Below, piece by piece: positions 9,443-18,859 of a DNA stretch of 64,000 nt. Numbering within the stretch: the stretch's first letter is position 1; the number at the start of each line of letters is the position of its first letter. The stretch lies in assembly GCF_014640075.1 (NCBI RefSeq), contig NZ_BMGG01000006.1:40165-104164 (forward strand). Direction: 5' to 3'. A program made the position numbers and the translations under genes. Below the pieces are notes generated by a model. The model was not told the origin of the DNA and made no database searches. It saw only the letters and a list, made by a program, of their open reading frames with translations. The DNA is from Chelatococcus reniformis (GTDB lineage: Bacteria > Pseudomonadota > Alphaproteobacteria > Rhizobiales > Beijerinckiaceae).

Positions 9443-10189
9443 TCACCCGGCGAAGCCGCCTCGCAAGTCCGTATCTAGATCGCGCGTCAGGAAGGCGACT
9501 TCCGTCCTGTTTCGCGCGTTGAGCTTGCGCATGATGGTTCTGACGTGAACCTTGACGGTGCTCTCGCACATCGCCAACTCGTCGGCGATCACCTTGTTGG
9601 GCAAGCCTTTGCGCATGGCACGGGCAACGGCGAGCTGCCGTGGCGAGAGCAGCGTGGAGAGCTCGGCGGCCCGTGGAGCCCCCTCCTCGGCGGAGGTCAT
9701 AGCCGCCAGGGTGCTCGCCGGGATGAAGCTGCCGCCTGCGCGCACGAGATCCAGGACTTTGACCGCCATCTCCACACCCATGCTCGTGGGCAGGAAGGCG
9801 CTCGCGCCACTGTGCATCACATAGACGACGCAGTCGGCGCTCTCGTGGTCGGACATCACCACCACCGGCGGCGCCTCAGGCAGCTGCAGCACTTGCTTCA
9901 GGCGAGAGGCGAAGACGTTATCGGGTTCCGGTGGCATGGATGGCGCCGACATCCACAGAACCAGCAGAGACGTGCGCGCTGCCGCCGCGCTCTGCTCCCA
10001 GGCAGCCACGCTCTCGAAGGCCTGGAATTCCTGATCGGATTCCATCGCGCTCAAAGACGCCAGGACGCATTCGCGGAAAAAGGTCCGGTCCTCGATCAGA
10101 ACGGTGCACGGCAGGGCGTCGGCTGCCCCGCCATTGTCAGAGTTGCTCGATCTCCTGAGATCGTCGCGTTCGGAAGCTTCCGTGCTCAA
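9443..10189 (-). CDS. LuxR/NarL-type regulator with degenerate receiver domain
   Basis: A 248-residue protein if it starts at TTG 10189, which follows a G-rich stretch; no ATG is available before residue 49, so the start is uncertain. The C-terminal HTH_LUXR domain (about 181-237) is intact: LSPRQLAVARAMRKGL, NKVIADEL, STVKVHVRTIMRKL. The receiver-like domain (about 27-150) has lost key residues: the position expected to hold the phosphoacceptor Asp reads LLVLW (residues 75-79), and the conserved Lys is replaced in FLPTS. It therefore probably acts without phosphorylation. It converges on the OPX gene and may control the polysaccharide locus (inference from position). Confidence 0.8.
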   Translation of the reverse strand: MSTEASERDDLRRSSNSDNGGAADALPCTVLIEDRTFFRECVLASLSAMESDQEFQAFESVAAWEQSAAAARTSLLVLWMSAPSMPPEPDNVFASRLKQVLQLPEAPPVVVMSDHESADCVVYVMHSGASAFLPTSMGVEMAVKVLDLVRAGGSFIPASTLAAMTSAEEGAPRAAELSTLLSPRQLAVARAMRKGLPNKVIADELAMCESTVKVHVRTIMRKLNARNRTEVAFLTRDLDTDLRGGFAG

Positions 10190-11254
10190 CTTAGCCCCCC
10201 GTTGAACTTGCGACCTCCGAGCGTTGCGAAGCCAATCCGAACGACTTTGGGGCGAATTTACGCTCCTGCTGAGTGTTCGGCTCGAACGTCCGGCGTCTGT
10301 TGCGTCCCTGTCTTCACCACCATTTCTTCCCCGCCGTCGTGCGCCCGACCGGCGTCTGCGAGCGGCCTTGTCATCAATGCGAGGCGCCCGCAGCCTTCCC
10401 CGTCGGCCCGGCATCAACCGCGTATCGCCGCCCCGCGCTCATGCCTGCAAAACTGACATCAAATTCGCAGCCCCTTGCCATGGGCCGCGACAGGGCGGAG
10501 GCACCTGCCTCACCCGGATCAACAGAAGGGCGCCAGTCAGCGCGCCGACCGTCAACGCGGCGCCAAATCGATGCGGAAATGGCGGCGGATGCGCTATTCA
10601 ACTGGTTTATGACCATCATCAAAATTCCTTGAATTTTGATCGGTCGCCCAAACTCATCCACTGCGGCACTGCAACGAATATGGCAAATCAAATTTTGTTG
10701 CTCGCCGAATGATGAGCCCGCCCCGTCGGCAGCCGGCTCATCGGCAACGCGCCAGGCACCGTCCGCGCTCGGCCTCTCCCTGCCCGCTATGGACCTCAAG
10801 TAAGCCCAATCGACGCCAGGCCGGTAAAAGGCGCTTTTGAGGTCGCACCGTCGATCATCGGGCAATCCGCTGACTCGAGCACCAACGCCGTTGGCCAGGT
10901 CATTCAGAACATCCCGAAATGAAGCCGGATCAAGTGTTACTTCGTATAAGCGATCGGCGACGCCCTTCTCCGTCTGCTTCGGCTGAGATCGTCAGTCTTC
11001 ATCGCCGATCTTGCACGCTAGAGCTCGTCCGTTCCACCCCCATTTGGGCGTGAGTCCGCGTTGCCCGGAAACCATTCGCGATTGGACACCCCCATCCAAC
11101 GGCGAAATCGCCTGGCCGGAGGCCGAGCTTGCGCGGAGGTGGCGTGAGGCCGCCACGTGCGCGGTTGCGGCCGATTCCCTTCGAGCGGCTTTGCCAGCGT
11201 CGATACGGGCGATTGGGTATTGCCGGATCGTCGAGCGCCGGCGCACGCCGCCGG
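10190..11254. other. Long intergenic region without a convincing gene
   Basis: About 1.06 kb lies between the start of the LuxR gene and the stop of nicotinamidase. Open frames of 90-160 codons exist on both strands, but none shows a domain, signal peptide or good ribosome binding site. The segment around 10600-10720 is more AT-rich than its surroundings and contains a perfect palindrome. The right part of the region should include the promoter of the LuxR gene on its left edge. Confidence 0.5.
10618..10640. promoter_or_regulatory. Perfect 23-bp palindrome with 10-bp arms
   Basis: ATCAAAATTC (10618-10627), spacer CTT, GAATTTTGAT (10631-10640). There is no T-run after it, so it is not a classical terminator. 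It sits in an AT-rich pocket of a non-coding region, so an operator or protein-binding site is more likely. The binding protein is unknown. Confidence 0.55.
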
Positions 11255-11887
11255 TCATCGACCGATCTGCGCGCCCTTGACGACCGGGATCTCAAGTTCC
11301 CGCAGCCGCAGCCGCGCCGCGCCGTCCGAGCCGTCGAGATCGAGGGACCGGCAGGCATCGTCGATCAGCACCGCTGCGAAGCCCAGGCGATGAGCATCTT
11401 CAGCCGACCAAAGGACGCAGACGTCGAACGCGAGCCCCGTCAGGAACACGCGCTCGAACCCGCGCTCGCGCATGTAGCCGGCCAATCCCGTCGGGGTCGT
11501 GCGGTCGTTCTCCATGAATGCCGAATAGGAGTCGATGCCTCGGTCACACCCCTTGCGCAGCACCAGCTCCGCCCTGGTCAGGTCGAGATCCGGATGGAAC
11601 TCGGCGCCGCGCGAGCCTTGGACGCAGTGGTCTGGCCAAAGAATTTGAGGACCGTAGGCGAGCGCAACCGTGTCGTAGGGCTGACGGCCGGGATGGGCGG
11701 ATGCGAACGACATATGGTCCGCCGGGTGCCAGTCCTGAGTGAGGACGGTATGATCGAAGCGGCCCATCAGGCGATTGATCGGGGCGACAACCTCGCCGCC
11801 GCCCGGCACCGGGAGGAGCCCACCCGGGCAAAAGTCGTTCTGCACGTCCACGACCAGCAACAGATCCGTATCAGGCTTCACGAGCAT
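11255..11887 (-). CDS. pncA: Nicotinamidase (isochorismatase fold)
   Basis: A 210-residue protein, the usual PncA length. The catalytic triad is visible: Asp14 in VVDVQNDF, Lys112 in LRKGCDRG and Cys157 in GLAFDVCV. The metal site QDWHPADHMSF supplies Asp52, His54 and His58. It deamidates nicotinamide to nicotinate for NAD salvage in the cytoplasm. The family consensus around the Cys is usually GLATDYCV; here Phe and Val replace two neighbours, but the nucleophile is kept. Its ATG overlaps the TGA of the upstream DUF763 gene by one base, so the two are co-translated. Confidence 0.93.
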   Translation of the reverse strand: MLVKPDTDLLLVVDVQNDFCPGGLLPVPGGGEVVAPINRLMGRFDHTVLTQDWHPADHMSFASAHPGRQPYDTVALAYGPQILWPDHCVQGSRGAEFHPDLDLTRAELVLRKGCDRGIDSYSAFMENDRTTPTGLAGYMRERGFERVFLTGLAFDVCVLWSAEDAHRLGFAAVLIDDACRSLDLDGSDGAARLRLRELEIPVVKGAQIGR

Positions 11888-13206
11888 CAGGGCGTCCGTC
11901 CGTGCGAAAGGGCCGGCCGTATGGAAACACGCTGCCCAGGGTCATCCTCCGGGCGGACCTCGCAACGCTCGGCCGGCGGGGGAGGCTCCCAGCCGAAGAC
12001 GCCGCGACCTCCGTACTCATGCGAGCGTCGTCGTTCAGCCGCGACGAACGCCGGCAGAGAGGGCCCGGTGGCGTCGCGTTCCATCGTCCGGGTCTGCGCA
12101 TCGAGCCGGCGGATGGCCTCGAGCCGCTCGCCATTGCCGAGCTTGGCACTGCTGATCGCGGCCTTCAGGACCTCGATGGTCCTGTCGTAGACGAGGGTCG
12201 GCACGGGATAGGGATGCCGGTCCTTGCCACCCAGCGCCAACGCGTGGCGGGCCGGGTCGGCGAAGCGGCACGGCGCGCCGTGGATCACCTCCGCCACCAG
12301 GGCGAGCGAATGGACGGTGCGCGCGCCGACGCCAGGCACCAGCAGCAGCTCGGCGAAGTCAGCCGGGCCTCGGTCGGCTGCAGCAGCGAGCGCGCCATGC
12401 AGACGCCGGCTCATCACGTCCTTCGGCCGCACGTCGTGGTGGGCGGGCATGACGAGATGCGGTAGCAGCGGCTGCCGTGCCGCAGCCGCCGGCGCATCTT
12501 CCCCCAGGACGTCCGCCAGCAGCCGCAGGACGCGATCAGGCCCCTCCCGCACGAGATCCAGTTGCCCGCTGCGTGAGGCGGCCGCACGCCGATCGGTGAG
12601 ATTGACGATCTTGCCAGCCGCCCTCCCCTCGATCGCGGCATGCGGCGCCTCCACGAAGCTGCTCAGGCCTTCCGACAGCCAATGGTATCTGCGCGCGAGA
12701 CCGCTACCGCCGTTCATGCCCTGCTGCACGACCACCCATCGGCCATCGTCGGCAACGATGAAGCCGTGCAGATAGAGCTCGAAGCCGTCCTGTACGGCGG
12801 CGCTGTCCACCTTCGCCACGAGACGGCTCGCCCGCGCCAGGGCGACACCGTCGAAGCCCACGCGCTCACCCACGGCGAGCAGTTCGTGCGGCGTCTGGCG
12901 CGAATGGCTGCCGCGGCCGCCGCACACATGCAGCCCGAGTTCGCCGGAGAGCGGGCCGAGGCCGCGCTTCAGGGCGCCGATGACGCTCGTGGTGATGCCG
13001 GACGAGTGCCAGTCCATCCCCATGACCGCGCCGAAGGACTGGAACCAGAACGGATGCGACAGTCGGCGCAGGAATTCGTCGCGGCCATAGTGGTGAACGA
13101 TCGCTTGGGCAATGACCGCACCGAGCCGCGCCATGCGTTGGCCGAGCCACGCGGGCACGCGCCCGTTGTGCAGAGGCAGATCGGCGCTACCGGCCCGTCG
13201 AGCCAT
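11887..13206 (-). CDS. DUF763 family protein
   Basis: A 439-residue protein starting RRAGSADLPLHNGRVPAWL, the hallmark opening of the DUF763 family, with FLRRLSHPFWFQSFGAVMG and the conserved block GGRGSHSRQTP at about 108-118. Around residue 300, LLLVPGVGARTVHSLALVAE looks like a helix-hairpin-helix motif, suggesting nucleic-acid contact. The family has no established function known to me. ATG 13206 is chosen because GGGGA lies upstream and the family starts here. It is the first gene of a pair with pncA (TGATG overlap); no functional link between the two is known to me. Confidence 0.85.
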   Translation of the reverse strand: MARRAGSADLPLHNGRVPAWLGQRMARLGAVIAQAIVHHYGRDEFLRRLSHPFWFQSFGAVMGMDWHSSGITTSVIGALKRGLGPLSGELGLHVCGGRGSHSRQTPHELLAVGERVGFDGVALARASRLVAKVDSAAVQDGFELYLHGFIVADDGRWVVVQQGMNGGSGLARRYHWLSEGLSSFVEAPHAAIEGRAAGKIVNLTDRRAAASRSGQLDLVREGPDRVLRLLADVLGEDAPAAAARQPLLPHLVMPAHHDVRPKDVMSRRLHGALAAAADRGPADFAELLLVPGVGARTVHSLALVAEVIHGAPCRFADPARHALALGGKDRHPYPVPTLVYDRTIEVLKAAISSAKLGNGERLEAIRRLDAQTRTMERDATGPSLPAFVAAERRRSHEYGGRGVFGWEPPPPAERCEVRPEDDPGQRVSIRPALSHGRTP

Positions 13207-13537
13207 CGGGTCCCCGCAAACAAAACAGGAACATCGGTGTACCACGGCCGCGGCCGCAACGCGAGCCCGAGGGCCACATCGGCATCAACCCGCGGCCTGG
13301 AGCACCATCGCCCGGCGGCGTGGGGCTGCCGAGCGCACGCAGAAGCGGGTCGAGGTACGTCGGCTTGACCAGGAACAATCGCCCGGTCTGCTGGCGCGGG
13401 CGATGCGCTTGGGCCGTATCCGTCTTGGCGGCTGCGCCCACGACGCTCGATCCATGCCTGCTCCCCGTCGGCGCCGACGGCGCGCGCCGCGGCCGCGATG
13501 GCCTCGAGCGGTCTTTCGGCCTTCCCAGCGCCGCCCG
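13207..13537. other. Intergenic region, nothing recognised
   Basis: These 331 bases lie between the stop of the RND gene and the start of the DUF763 gene. Open frames cross it but show no family features. It probably contains the promoter of the DUF763-pncA pair. Confidence 0.45.
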
Positions 13538-16500
13538 TCAGTGCCCGGTGCTCGGCATCGCGGCGGCCGGCGGCGGGCCGGCCTCGGCCGCGTCTTCCTG
13601 CGCGGCCGGCGGATCGGCCGCCACCCGCCGGCGCTGGAACATGCGCATCACGACGACGAAGAAGACCGGCACGAAGAACACCGCGAGCACCGTCGCGGCG
13701 ATCATGCCACCCATCACGCCCGTGCCGATCTCCTGCTGGCTCTTCGATGCGGCACCGGTCGCGATGGCCAGGGGCACCACGCCGAAGATGAAGGCCAGCG
13801 AGGTCATGACGATCGGGCGGAAGCGCTGCGTCGCCGCCTGCACGGTCGCCTCGATCAGCGATGTGCCGGGCTTCCAGAGCTCCCGGGCGAACTCGACGAT
13901 GAGGATCGCATTCTTGGCGGAGAGGCCGATGATGGTGATCAGGCCGATCTTGAAATAGACGTCATTGGGCATGCCGCGCAGATAGACGGCGGCGACCGCC
14001 CCGATGACGCCGAGGGGAATGACCAGCAGCACCGAGAACGGGATCGACCAGCTCTCGTAGAGCGCCGCCAGGCAGAGGAAGACGATCAGGATCGACAGCG
14101 CCAGGAGCAGCGACGCCTGGGATCCTGCCTCCTTCTCCTGCAGCGATTGGCCTGTCCAGGTGTAGCCGAAGCCCTTGGGCAGCTGCTCCATCAGCCGCTC
14201 CATCTCGGCGATCGCCTGGCCGGTCGTGTAGCCCGGCGCTGGCTCGCCCGTGACGCGGACCGACTGATAGCCATTGAAGCCGACGATCTGCGCCGGGCCG
14301 ACGCTCCACTTCAGGCTGGCGAAGGACGACATGGGCACCACGGCGCCGTTGACGTTCTTGACGGTATAATTGAGCAGATCCGACGCATTGAGCCGTTGCA
14401 GATCCTCGGACTGCACGATCACGCGCTGCATCTTGCCGCGGTTGGGGAAGTCGTTGGTGTAGACCGATCCCAGGTTCACCTGGATGGTGTCGTTGATGTC
14501 CTTGAAGTCGACGCCGAGCGCCGCCGCCTTCTCGCGGTCGATGACCAGCTCGGCCTGCGGCGCCGGCGGCAGCCCCTCCACGTAGACGTTGCGGAGCACC
14601 GGGCTGCTGCGGGCAAGCCCCAGGAGTTGCTGCTCGGCGGCCATCAATGCGGAGTAGCCCATCTGCGCCCGGTCCTGCAGGCGCAGGCTGAATCCGGAGG
14701 CGTTGCCGAGATTGTCGATCGGCGGTGGCTCGAGCGCCTGGATGACCGCGTCGCGATAGCTGGCCAGCGCCTTGTTGGTGCCGCTCACCAGGGCCGCGGC
14801 CGAGTTGGCGCCGTCGCGCTCGCTCCACGGCTTCAGCGTCACGAAGGCCTGCGACGTCATCTGGCCCTGGCCGGAATACGAGAAGCCATTGACGACCGTG
14901 ACCGTGGCGACGCCCGGCTGGGCCATCAGGTGTTCTTCGACCTTCTTCACGGCGGCCAGCGTGCGGTTGAAGGAGGAGCCGGGGGGCGTCTGGATGTCGA
15001 CGGTGAAGAAGCCCTGGTCTTCCAGCGGCAGGAAGCCTTCCGGCATGCGCACGAAGGCATAGCCGAGCCCGCCCAGGAGGATCAGATAGACCATCATGAC
15101 GCGCCCGCTACGCGCCAGCAGGCGAGAAACACCGCGTCCGTAACGCGCCGTCTCGCGGTCGACGAACCTGTTGAACCAGCCGAAGACGCCGCCCTTGGCG
15201 TGGCCGTGACCCCTGGCGATCGGCTTCAGCAGGGTGGCGCAGAGCGCCGGCGTCAGCGACAGCGCCAGCAGCGCCGAAAAGGCGATCGAGGTCACCATGG
15301 CGATGGAGAACTGCCGGTAGATGATGCCGACCGATCCCGGGAAGAAAGCCATCGGGATGAACACCGCGACGAGTACCAGCGTGATGCCGATGATCGCGCC
15401 GGTGATCTGGTCCATCGCCTTGCGCGTCGCCTCTTTGGGTGACAACCCCTCCTCGTTCATGATGCGCTCGACGTTCTCGACCACGACGATTGCATCGTCG
15501 ACGAGGATGCCGATGGCCAGCACCATGCCGAACATGGTGAGCACGTTCACCGAGAAGCCGGCGAGCATCATCACCGTGCAGGTGCCGAGCAAGGCGATTG
15601 GCACGACGATGGTCGGAATGAGCGTGTAGCGGATGTTCTGGAGAAACAGGAACATCACGAGAAAGACCAGCGCCACCGCCTCGATGAGCGTGTGGATGAC
15701 CTTCTCGATCGAGGCCTCGACCGCAGGCGTGATGTCGTAGGGAATGTCCCACTTCAGGTTGCTGGGAAAGAACTGGGACAGCTCCTGCATCTTGGCGCGA
15801 ATGGCCTTGGCCGTCTCCATGGCGTTGCCGTCGGGCGCCAAGGTCACCGAGATGCCGGCCGCCTCGCCGCCGTTCAGCCGCGTGGTGAACTTGTAGTCCT
15901 CGCCGCCGAGCTCGATGCGCGCCACGTCCCGCAGCCGCACGGTCGAACCGTCTGGATTGGCCCGCAGGACGATGGCGCCGAACTCCTCGGGCGCCCGCAT
16001 CTGGCCCTTGACGGTGATGGGGAAGTTGACGCCGTGGGTCGACGGGCTCGGCTGGGCGCCGACGGCGCCCGAGGCCACCTGGACGTTCTGGTTCTGGATC
16101 GCGGTCGAGACGTCGGACGCGTTGAGCGAGAAGCCGCGCAGCTTGTCCGGATCGACCCAGACGCGCAGGCTTCGCTCCGTCGAATAGAGCGTCGCGCGTC
16201 CGACGCCGGGGATGCGGCGGATCTCGTTGATGACGTTGCGAATCAGGAAGTCGCCGAGCCCCACCTCGTCCATGGAGCCGTCGGTGGAGACCAGGGTAAT
16301 GATCACCAGCGTGGCGGCGGAGGCCTCCTCGACCAGGATGCCCTGCTGGCGGACCTCGGCCGGCAGGCGCGCCTCCACTCGCTTCAAGCGGTTCTGCACC
16401 TCGACCGAGGCGTAGCCCGGATCGGTGCCCGGCTTGAACGAGGCCGTAATCTCGACGACGCCGAAGGAATCGCTCGCCGATTCAAAGCTCTGGATGTTGG

Positions 16501-16717
16501 CCGCGCCGTTGAGCTCGTCCTCGATGAGGCGCGTCGTACCCGTGTAGAGATCCTCGACGGAGGCGCCCGGAAATGCGGTGGAGAGCGCGATCGAAGGCGG
16601 CGCAATGATCGGATATTGCGCCACGGGCAGGTTCGGGATGGCAATCAAGCCACCCAGGCAAATGAATAGCGCGAAGACCCAGGCGAAAATCGGCCGGTCA
16701 ATGAAGAAGCGAGCCAT
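13538..16717 (-). CDS. RND multidrug efflux permease, HAE1 family (AcrB-like)
   Basis: A 1059-residue inner-membrane proton/drug antiporter, the normal length for AcrB/MexB. The N terminus MARFFIDRPIFAWVFAL is the HAE1 opening and the start was placed there. Proton-relay acidic residues are visible in ILVDDAIVVVENVER (the DD of TM4), and the duplicated 6+6 TM layout with two large periplasmic loops is present. The C-terminal half carries GLSAKNAILIVEFA. It follows the MFP adaptor gene by 129 bases in the same direction. No TolC-like outer-membrane gene is adjacent, so it likely uses a channel encoded elsewhere. Confidence 0.95.
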   Translation of the reverse strand: MARFFIDRPIFAWVFALFICLGGLIAIPNLPVAQYPIIAPPSIALSTAFPGASVEDLYTGTTRLIEDELNGAANIQSFESASDSFGVVEITASFKPGTDPGYASVEVQNRLKRVEARLPAEVRQQGILVEEASAATLVIITLVSTDGSMDEVGLGDFLIRNVINEIRRIPGVGRATLYSTERSLRVWVDPDKLRGFSLNASDVSTAIQNQNVQVASGAVGAQPSPSTHGVNFPITVKGQMRAPEEFGAIVLRANPDGSTVRLRDVARIELGGEDYKFTTRLNGGEAAGISVTLAPDGNAMETAKAIRAKMQELSQFFPSNLKWDIPYDITPAVEASIEKVIHTLIEAVALVFLVMFLFLQNIRYTLIPTIVVPIALLGTCTVMMLAGFSVNVLTMFGMVLAIGILVDDAIVVVENVERIMNEEGLSPKEATRKAMDQITGAIIGITLVLVAVFIPMAFFPGSVGIIYRQFSIAMVTSIAFSALLALSLTPALCATLLKPIARGHGHAKGGVFGWFNRFVDRETARYGRGVSRLLARSGRVMMVYLILLGGLGYAFVRMPEGFLPLEDQGFFTVDIQTPPGSSFNRTLAAVKKVEEHLMAQPGVATVTVVNGFSYSGQGQMTSQAFVTLKPWSERDGANSAAALVSGTNKALASYRDAVIQALEPPPIDNLGNASGFSLRLQDRAQMGYSALMAAEQQLLGLARSSPVLRNVYVEGLPPAPQAELVIDREKAAALGVDFKDINDTIQVNLGSVYTNDFPNRGKMQRVIVQSEDLQRLNASDLLNYTVKNVNGAVVPMSSFASLKWSVGPAQIVGFNGYQSVRVTGEPAPGYTTGQAIAEMERLMEQLPKGFGYTWTGQSLQEKEAGSQASLLLALSILIVFLCLAALYESWSIPFSVLLVIPLGVIGAVAAVYLRGMPNDVYFKIGLITIIGLSAKNAILIVEFARELWKPGTSLIEATVQAATQRFRPIVMTSLAFIFGVVPLAIATGAASKSQQEIGTGVMGGMIAATVLAVFFVPVFFVVVMRMFQRRRVAADPPAAQEDAAEAGPPPAAAMPSTGH

Positions 16718-16846
16718 GGAGACCGCAGATGTAGACGAGAACGGGGGTGCCGGCGGCGCAAGGCGGCACACGGCGTCGAAGGATGGTCAGGCCAAGGCCG
16801 GGCAGCCGCCGGCGAGCACGATGGCCCGCCGGCCGCTGCCGTTGGC

Positions 16847-18085
16847 TTAGCGGATCAGGGCCGAGCCGGCCGAGCTGACGTTGCCAGCGGCCTGAGCACT
16901 CGCCTGGCGCGTCCGCGCGGCGGTCGGAGCGGCCGTGGGCCTGACCTGCATGCCCGCGTTGATCCGCTGAAAGCCTTCAACCACGACGCGCTCACCCGGC
17001 TTGAGCCCCTGCCGGACAAGCCAGCTCGACCCGACCACGGGCCCCAGCTCGACCGGCTGGCGCATCACCTTGTCGTCCGCCTTCACGACCCAGACCTCGG
17101 CCTTGCCATCGACGGTGCGCTGGATCGCCTGCTGCGGCAGGGTGATGGCATCGACGTCCACCCCCTGCTGGAGGCGAGCCCGCACATACATGCCGGGAAG
17201 CAGTTCGTCGTGGGGGTTGGGAAACTGGACGCGGAGGGTCACCTGCCCCGTGCCGGGGTCGGTCGTGACATCGGAGAACAGCAGCTTGCCCGGGTGCCCA
17301 TAGGGCGTCCCGTCGTCCAGGATCAGTTGCACGGCAGCTGCGGCCTCGTCCAGGCTGGCAAGCTCGCCGCTCGCCAGGTCCCGGCGCAGCCGGTTCAGCT
17401 CGCCGACCGATTGGGTGATGTCGACGTAGATGGGATCGAGTTGCTGGATCGTCGCGAGCACACCGCCGCCGGTCGCATCGATCAATGCGCCTTCGGTCAG
17501 CAGCGCCCGGCCGATCTTGCCGGAAATCGGCGCGCGCACGTTCGTGTAGTCCAGGTTGAGGCGGGCCCGGTCGCGCGAGGCCTTCGCAGCATCGACGTCG
17601 GCCTCGGCCTGCTTTTGTGTGGCGACGGCCACGTCGTACTGGGCCTGGCTGGCCGCCTGGCGGCTCAGCAGGGCCTTCAGGCGCTCGGCCTGCTGGCGCG
17701 TCAGCACCAGATTCGCCTCGGCACGGTCGAGCGCGGCCTCGGCGCTGGCGAGTTCGACGCGGTAGGGCGCGGGATCGATGGTGTAGAGGACGCTGCCCTC
17801 GGTCACCCGGCTGCCCTGCTCGAAGGTTCGCTTGACGACGAGGCCGCCGACGCGGGCACGCACCTCGGCGATCCGCGTGGGCGTGACGCGTCCCGGCAAT
17901 TCGCGTTCGTAGGGAATGGGCTCCGGCGTCACCGTCATCACGGCGACCTCGGGCGGCGGGGCCGGCGGGGCCGCCTGCGCCTTGGCGCTGGGCTCGGTGC
18001 AGGCCGACAGGGCCAACGGCGCGATCAGCAGCAAGGGATAGGCGCAGCGTCTCGCTTTCGCGGCGCGACTTGAACGTTCAGACAT
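16847..18085 (-). CDS. RND efflux periplasmic adaptor (AcrA/MexA family lipoprotein)
   Basis: A 412-residue membrane fusion protein. The signal peptide ends in lipobox LSAC with Cys29, so it is anchored in the inner membrane. The barrel-sandwich half-motif RVGGLVVKRTFEQGSRVTEG is at about 77-96; a long alpha-hairpin follows, then the second half-motif NVRAPISGKIGRALLTEG; beta-barrel and membrane-proximal domains complete the AcrA layout. It links the downstream RND permease to an outer-membrane channel. ATG 18085 was chosen for the correct lipoprotein signal. No repressor gene is adjacent. Confidence 0.95.
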   Translation of the reverse strand: MSERSSRAAKARRCAYPLLLIAPLALSACTEPSAKAQAAPPAPPPEVAVMTVTPEPIPYERELPGRVTPTRIAEVRARVGGLVVKRTFEQGSRVTEGSVLYTIDPAPYRVELASAEAALDRAEANLVLTRQQAERLKALLSRQAASQAQYDVAVATQKQAEADVDAAKASRDRARLNLDYTNVRAPISGKIGRALLTEGALIDATGGGVLATIQQLDPIYVDITQSVGELNRLRRDLASGELASLDEAAAAVQLILDDGTPYGHPGKLLFSDVTTDPGTGQVTLRVQFPNPHDELLPGMYVRARLQQGVDVDAITLPQQAIQRTVDGKAEVWVVKADDKVMRQPVELGPVVGSSWLVRQGLKPGERVVVEGFQRINAGMQVRPTAAPTAARTRQASAQAAGNVSSAGSALIR

Positions 18086-18235
18086 GGTGACAATCGCCCC
18101 ATTCGCTCCGACACGGCGCGCGCGACCTCGGTCAGCCAGCACTCCGGTGGGCGTCAATCGTGGAAAACCACTCGCTCACGAATCCATCGGGGATTGCGAC
18201 AACGCTTCGGCGCGAACCGTCGCGTCGGGCAAATC

Positions 18236-18586
18236 CTAGGCTGCGTCAGCTTTGGGGGGGCGTTCGTCAGGGCTCAGACTGCGAGACCGGGCGCTCTCGT
18301 TGGTCGCGACCACCTTCGACCAGAAGGAGAATTCAGTGACCACCGCGGGGCACAACGCAAGCGTAATGTGGGACAGATCGGGGTCTGCCGCACAATTTGC
18401 GTTGCCGATGAAATGTCTCGGGACGCTGGCCGCCGCATTGTCGGGCGCTGCCGCGCTCACTACGGACTCGATGCTCGACGTCGGCTCGTAGTCGGGGACC
18501 GCCTGCTGAGTGGCGGGCAGGATAATGCCCATCCACAGCAGCAAGGCGATGCCGAGATATGAGATCGAGCTCCGATTCATAGCCAT
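18236..18586 (-). CDS. Small putative secreted protein, unknown function
   Basis: A possible 116-residue protein (ATG 18586, alternative ATG 18580). Residues 4-24 form a hydrophobic signal-like segment (SYLGIALLLWMGIILPA) followed by a polar region and two to three Cys. The upstream DNA is less GC-rich, as expected for a promoter. No family is recognised and the ribosome binding site is weak, so it could be a spurious frame. Confidence 0.35.
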   Translation of the reverse strand: MAMNRSSISYLGIALLLWMGIILPATQQAVPDYEPTSSIESVVSAAAPDNAAASVPRHFIGNANCAADPDLSHITLALCPAVVTEFSFWSKVVATNESARSRSLSPDERPPKADAA

Positions 18587-18859
18587 CAGTCTAAGAACGC
18601 CCTTGCTGCGTTGCAATACGACTGCGACATTCTGTCCAGAAGTATAGGAAATCTTCAGGATTGTGGCAACAAGATGAAAATGGGTAAGACGCTTCGAGTC
18701 GCGCCCTGCCGGGAATGGATCGCAGTCTAGCCGCAGGATTGACTGATAGCGCACCGTGGTCTATTTTTGTTCACTCGACTAAAATATGAGCGCGTCGGGG
18801 CTGAAGACTGCCTCTTCTGAGGTCATGAAATCCAGCGGCCTGTCGCCTAAGTTTATTGC

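Noticed and set aside
10374..10865. A 163-codon minus-strand frame in the gap after the LuxR gene
   Set aside because: No recognised domain, no good ribosome binding site, and it runs across the perfect palindrome; support is too weak.
13112..15442. A 776-codon open frame on the plus strand
   Set aside because: Antisense to the RND permease; no domain, low-complexity composition.
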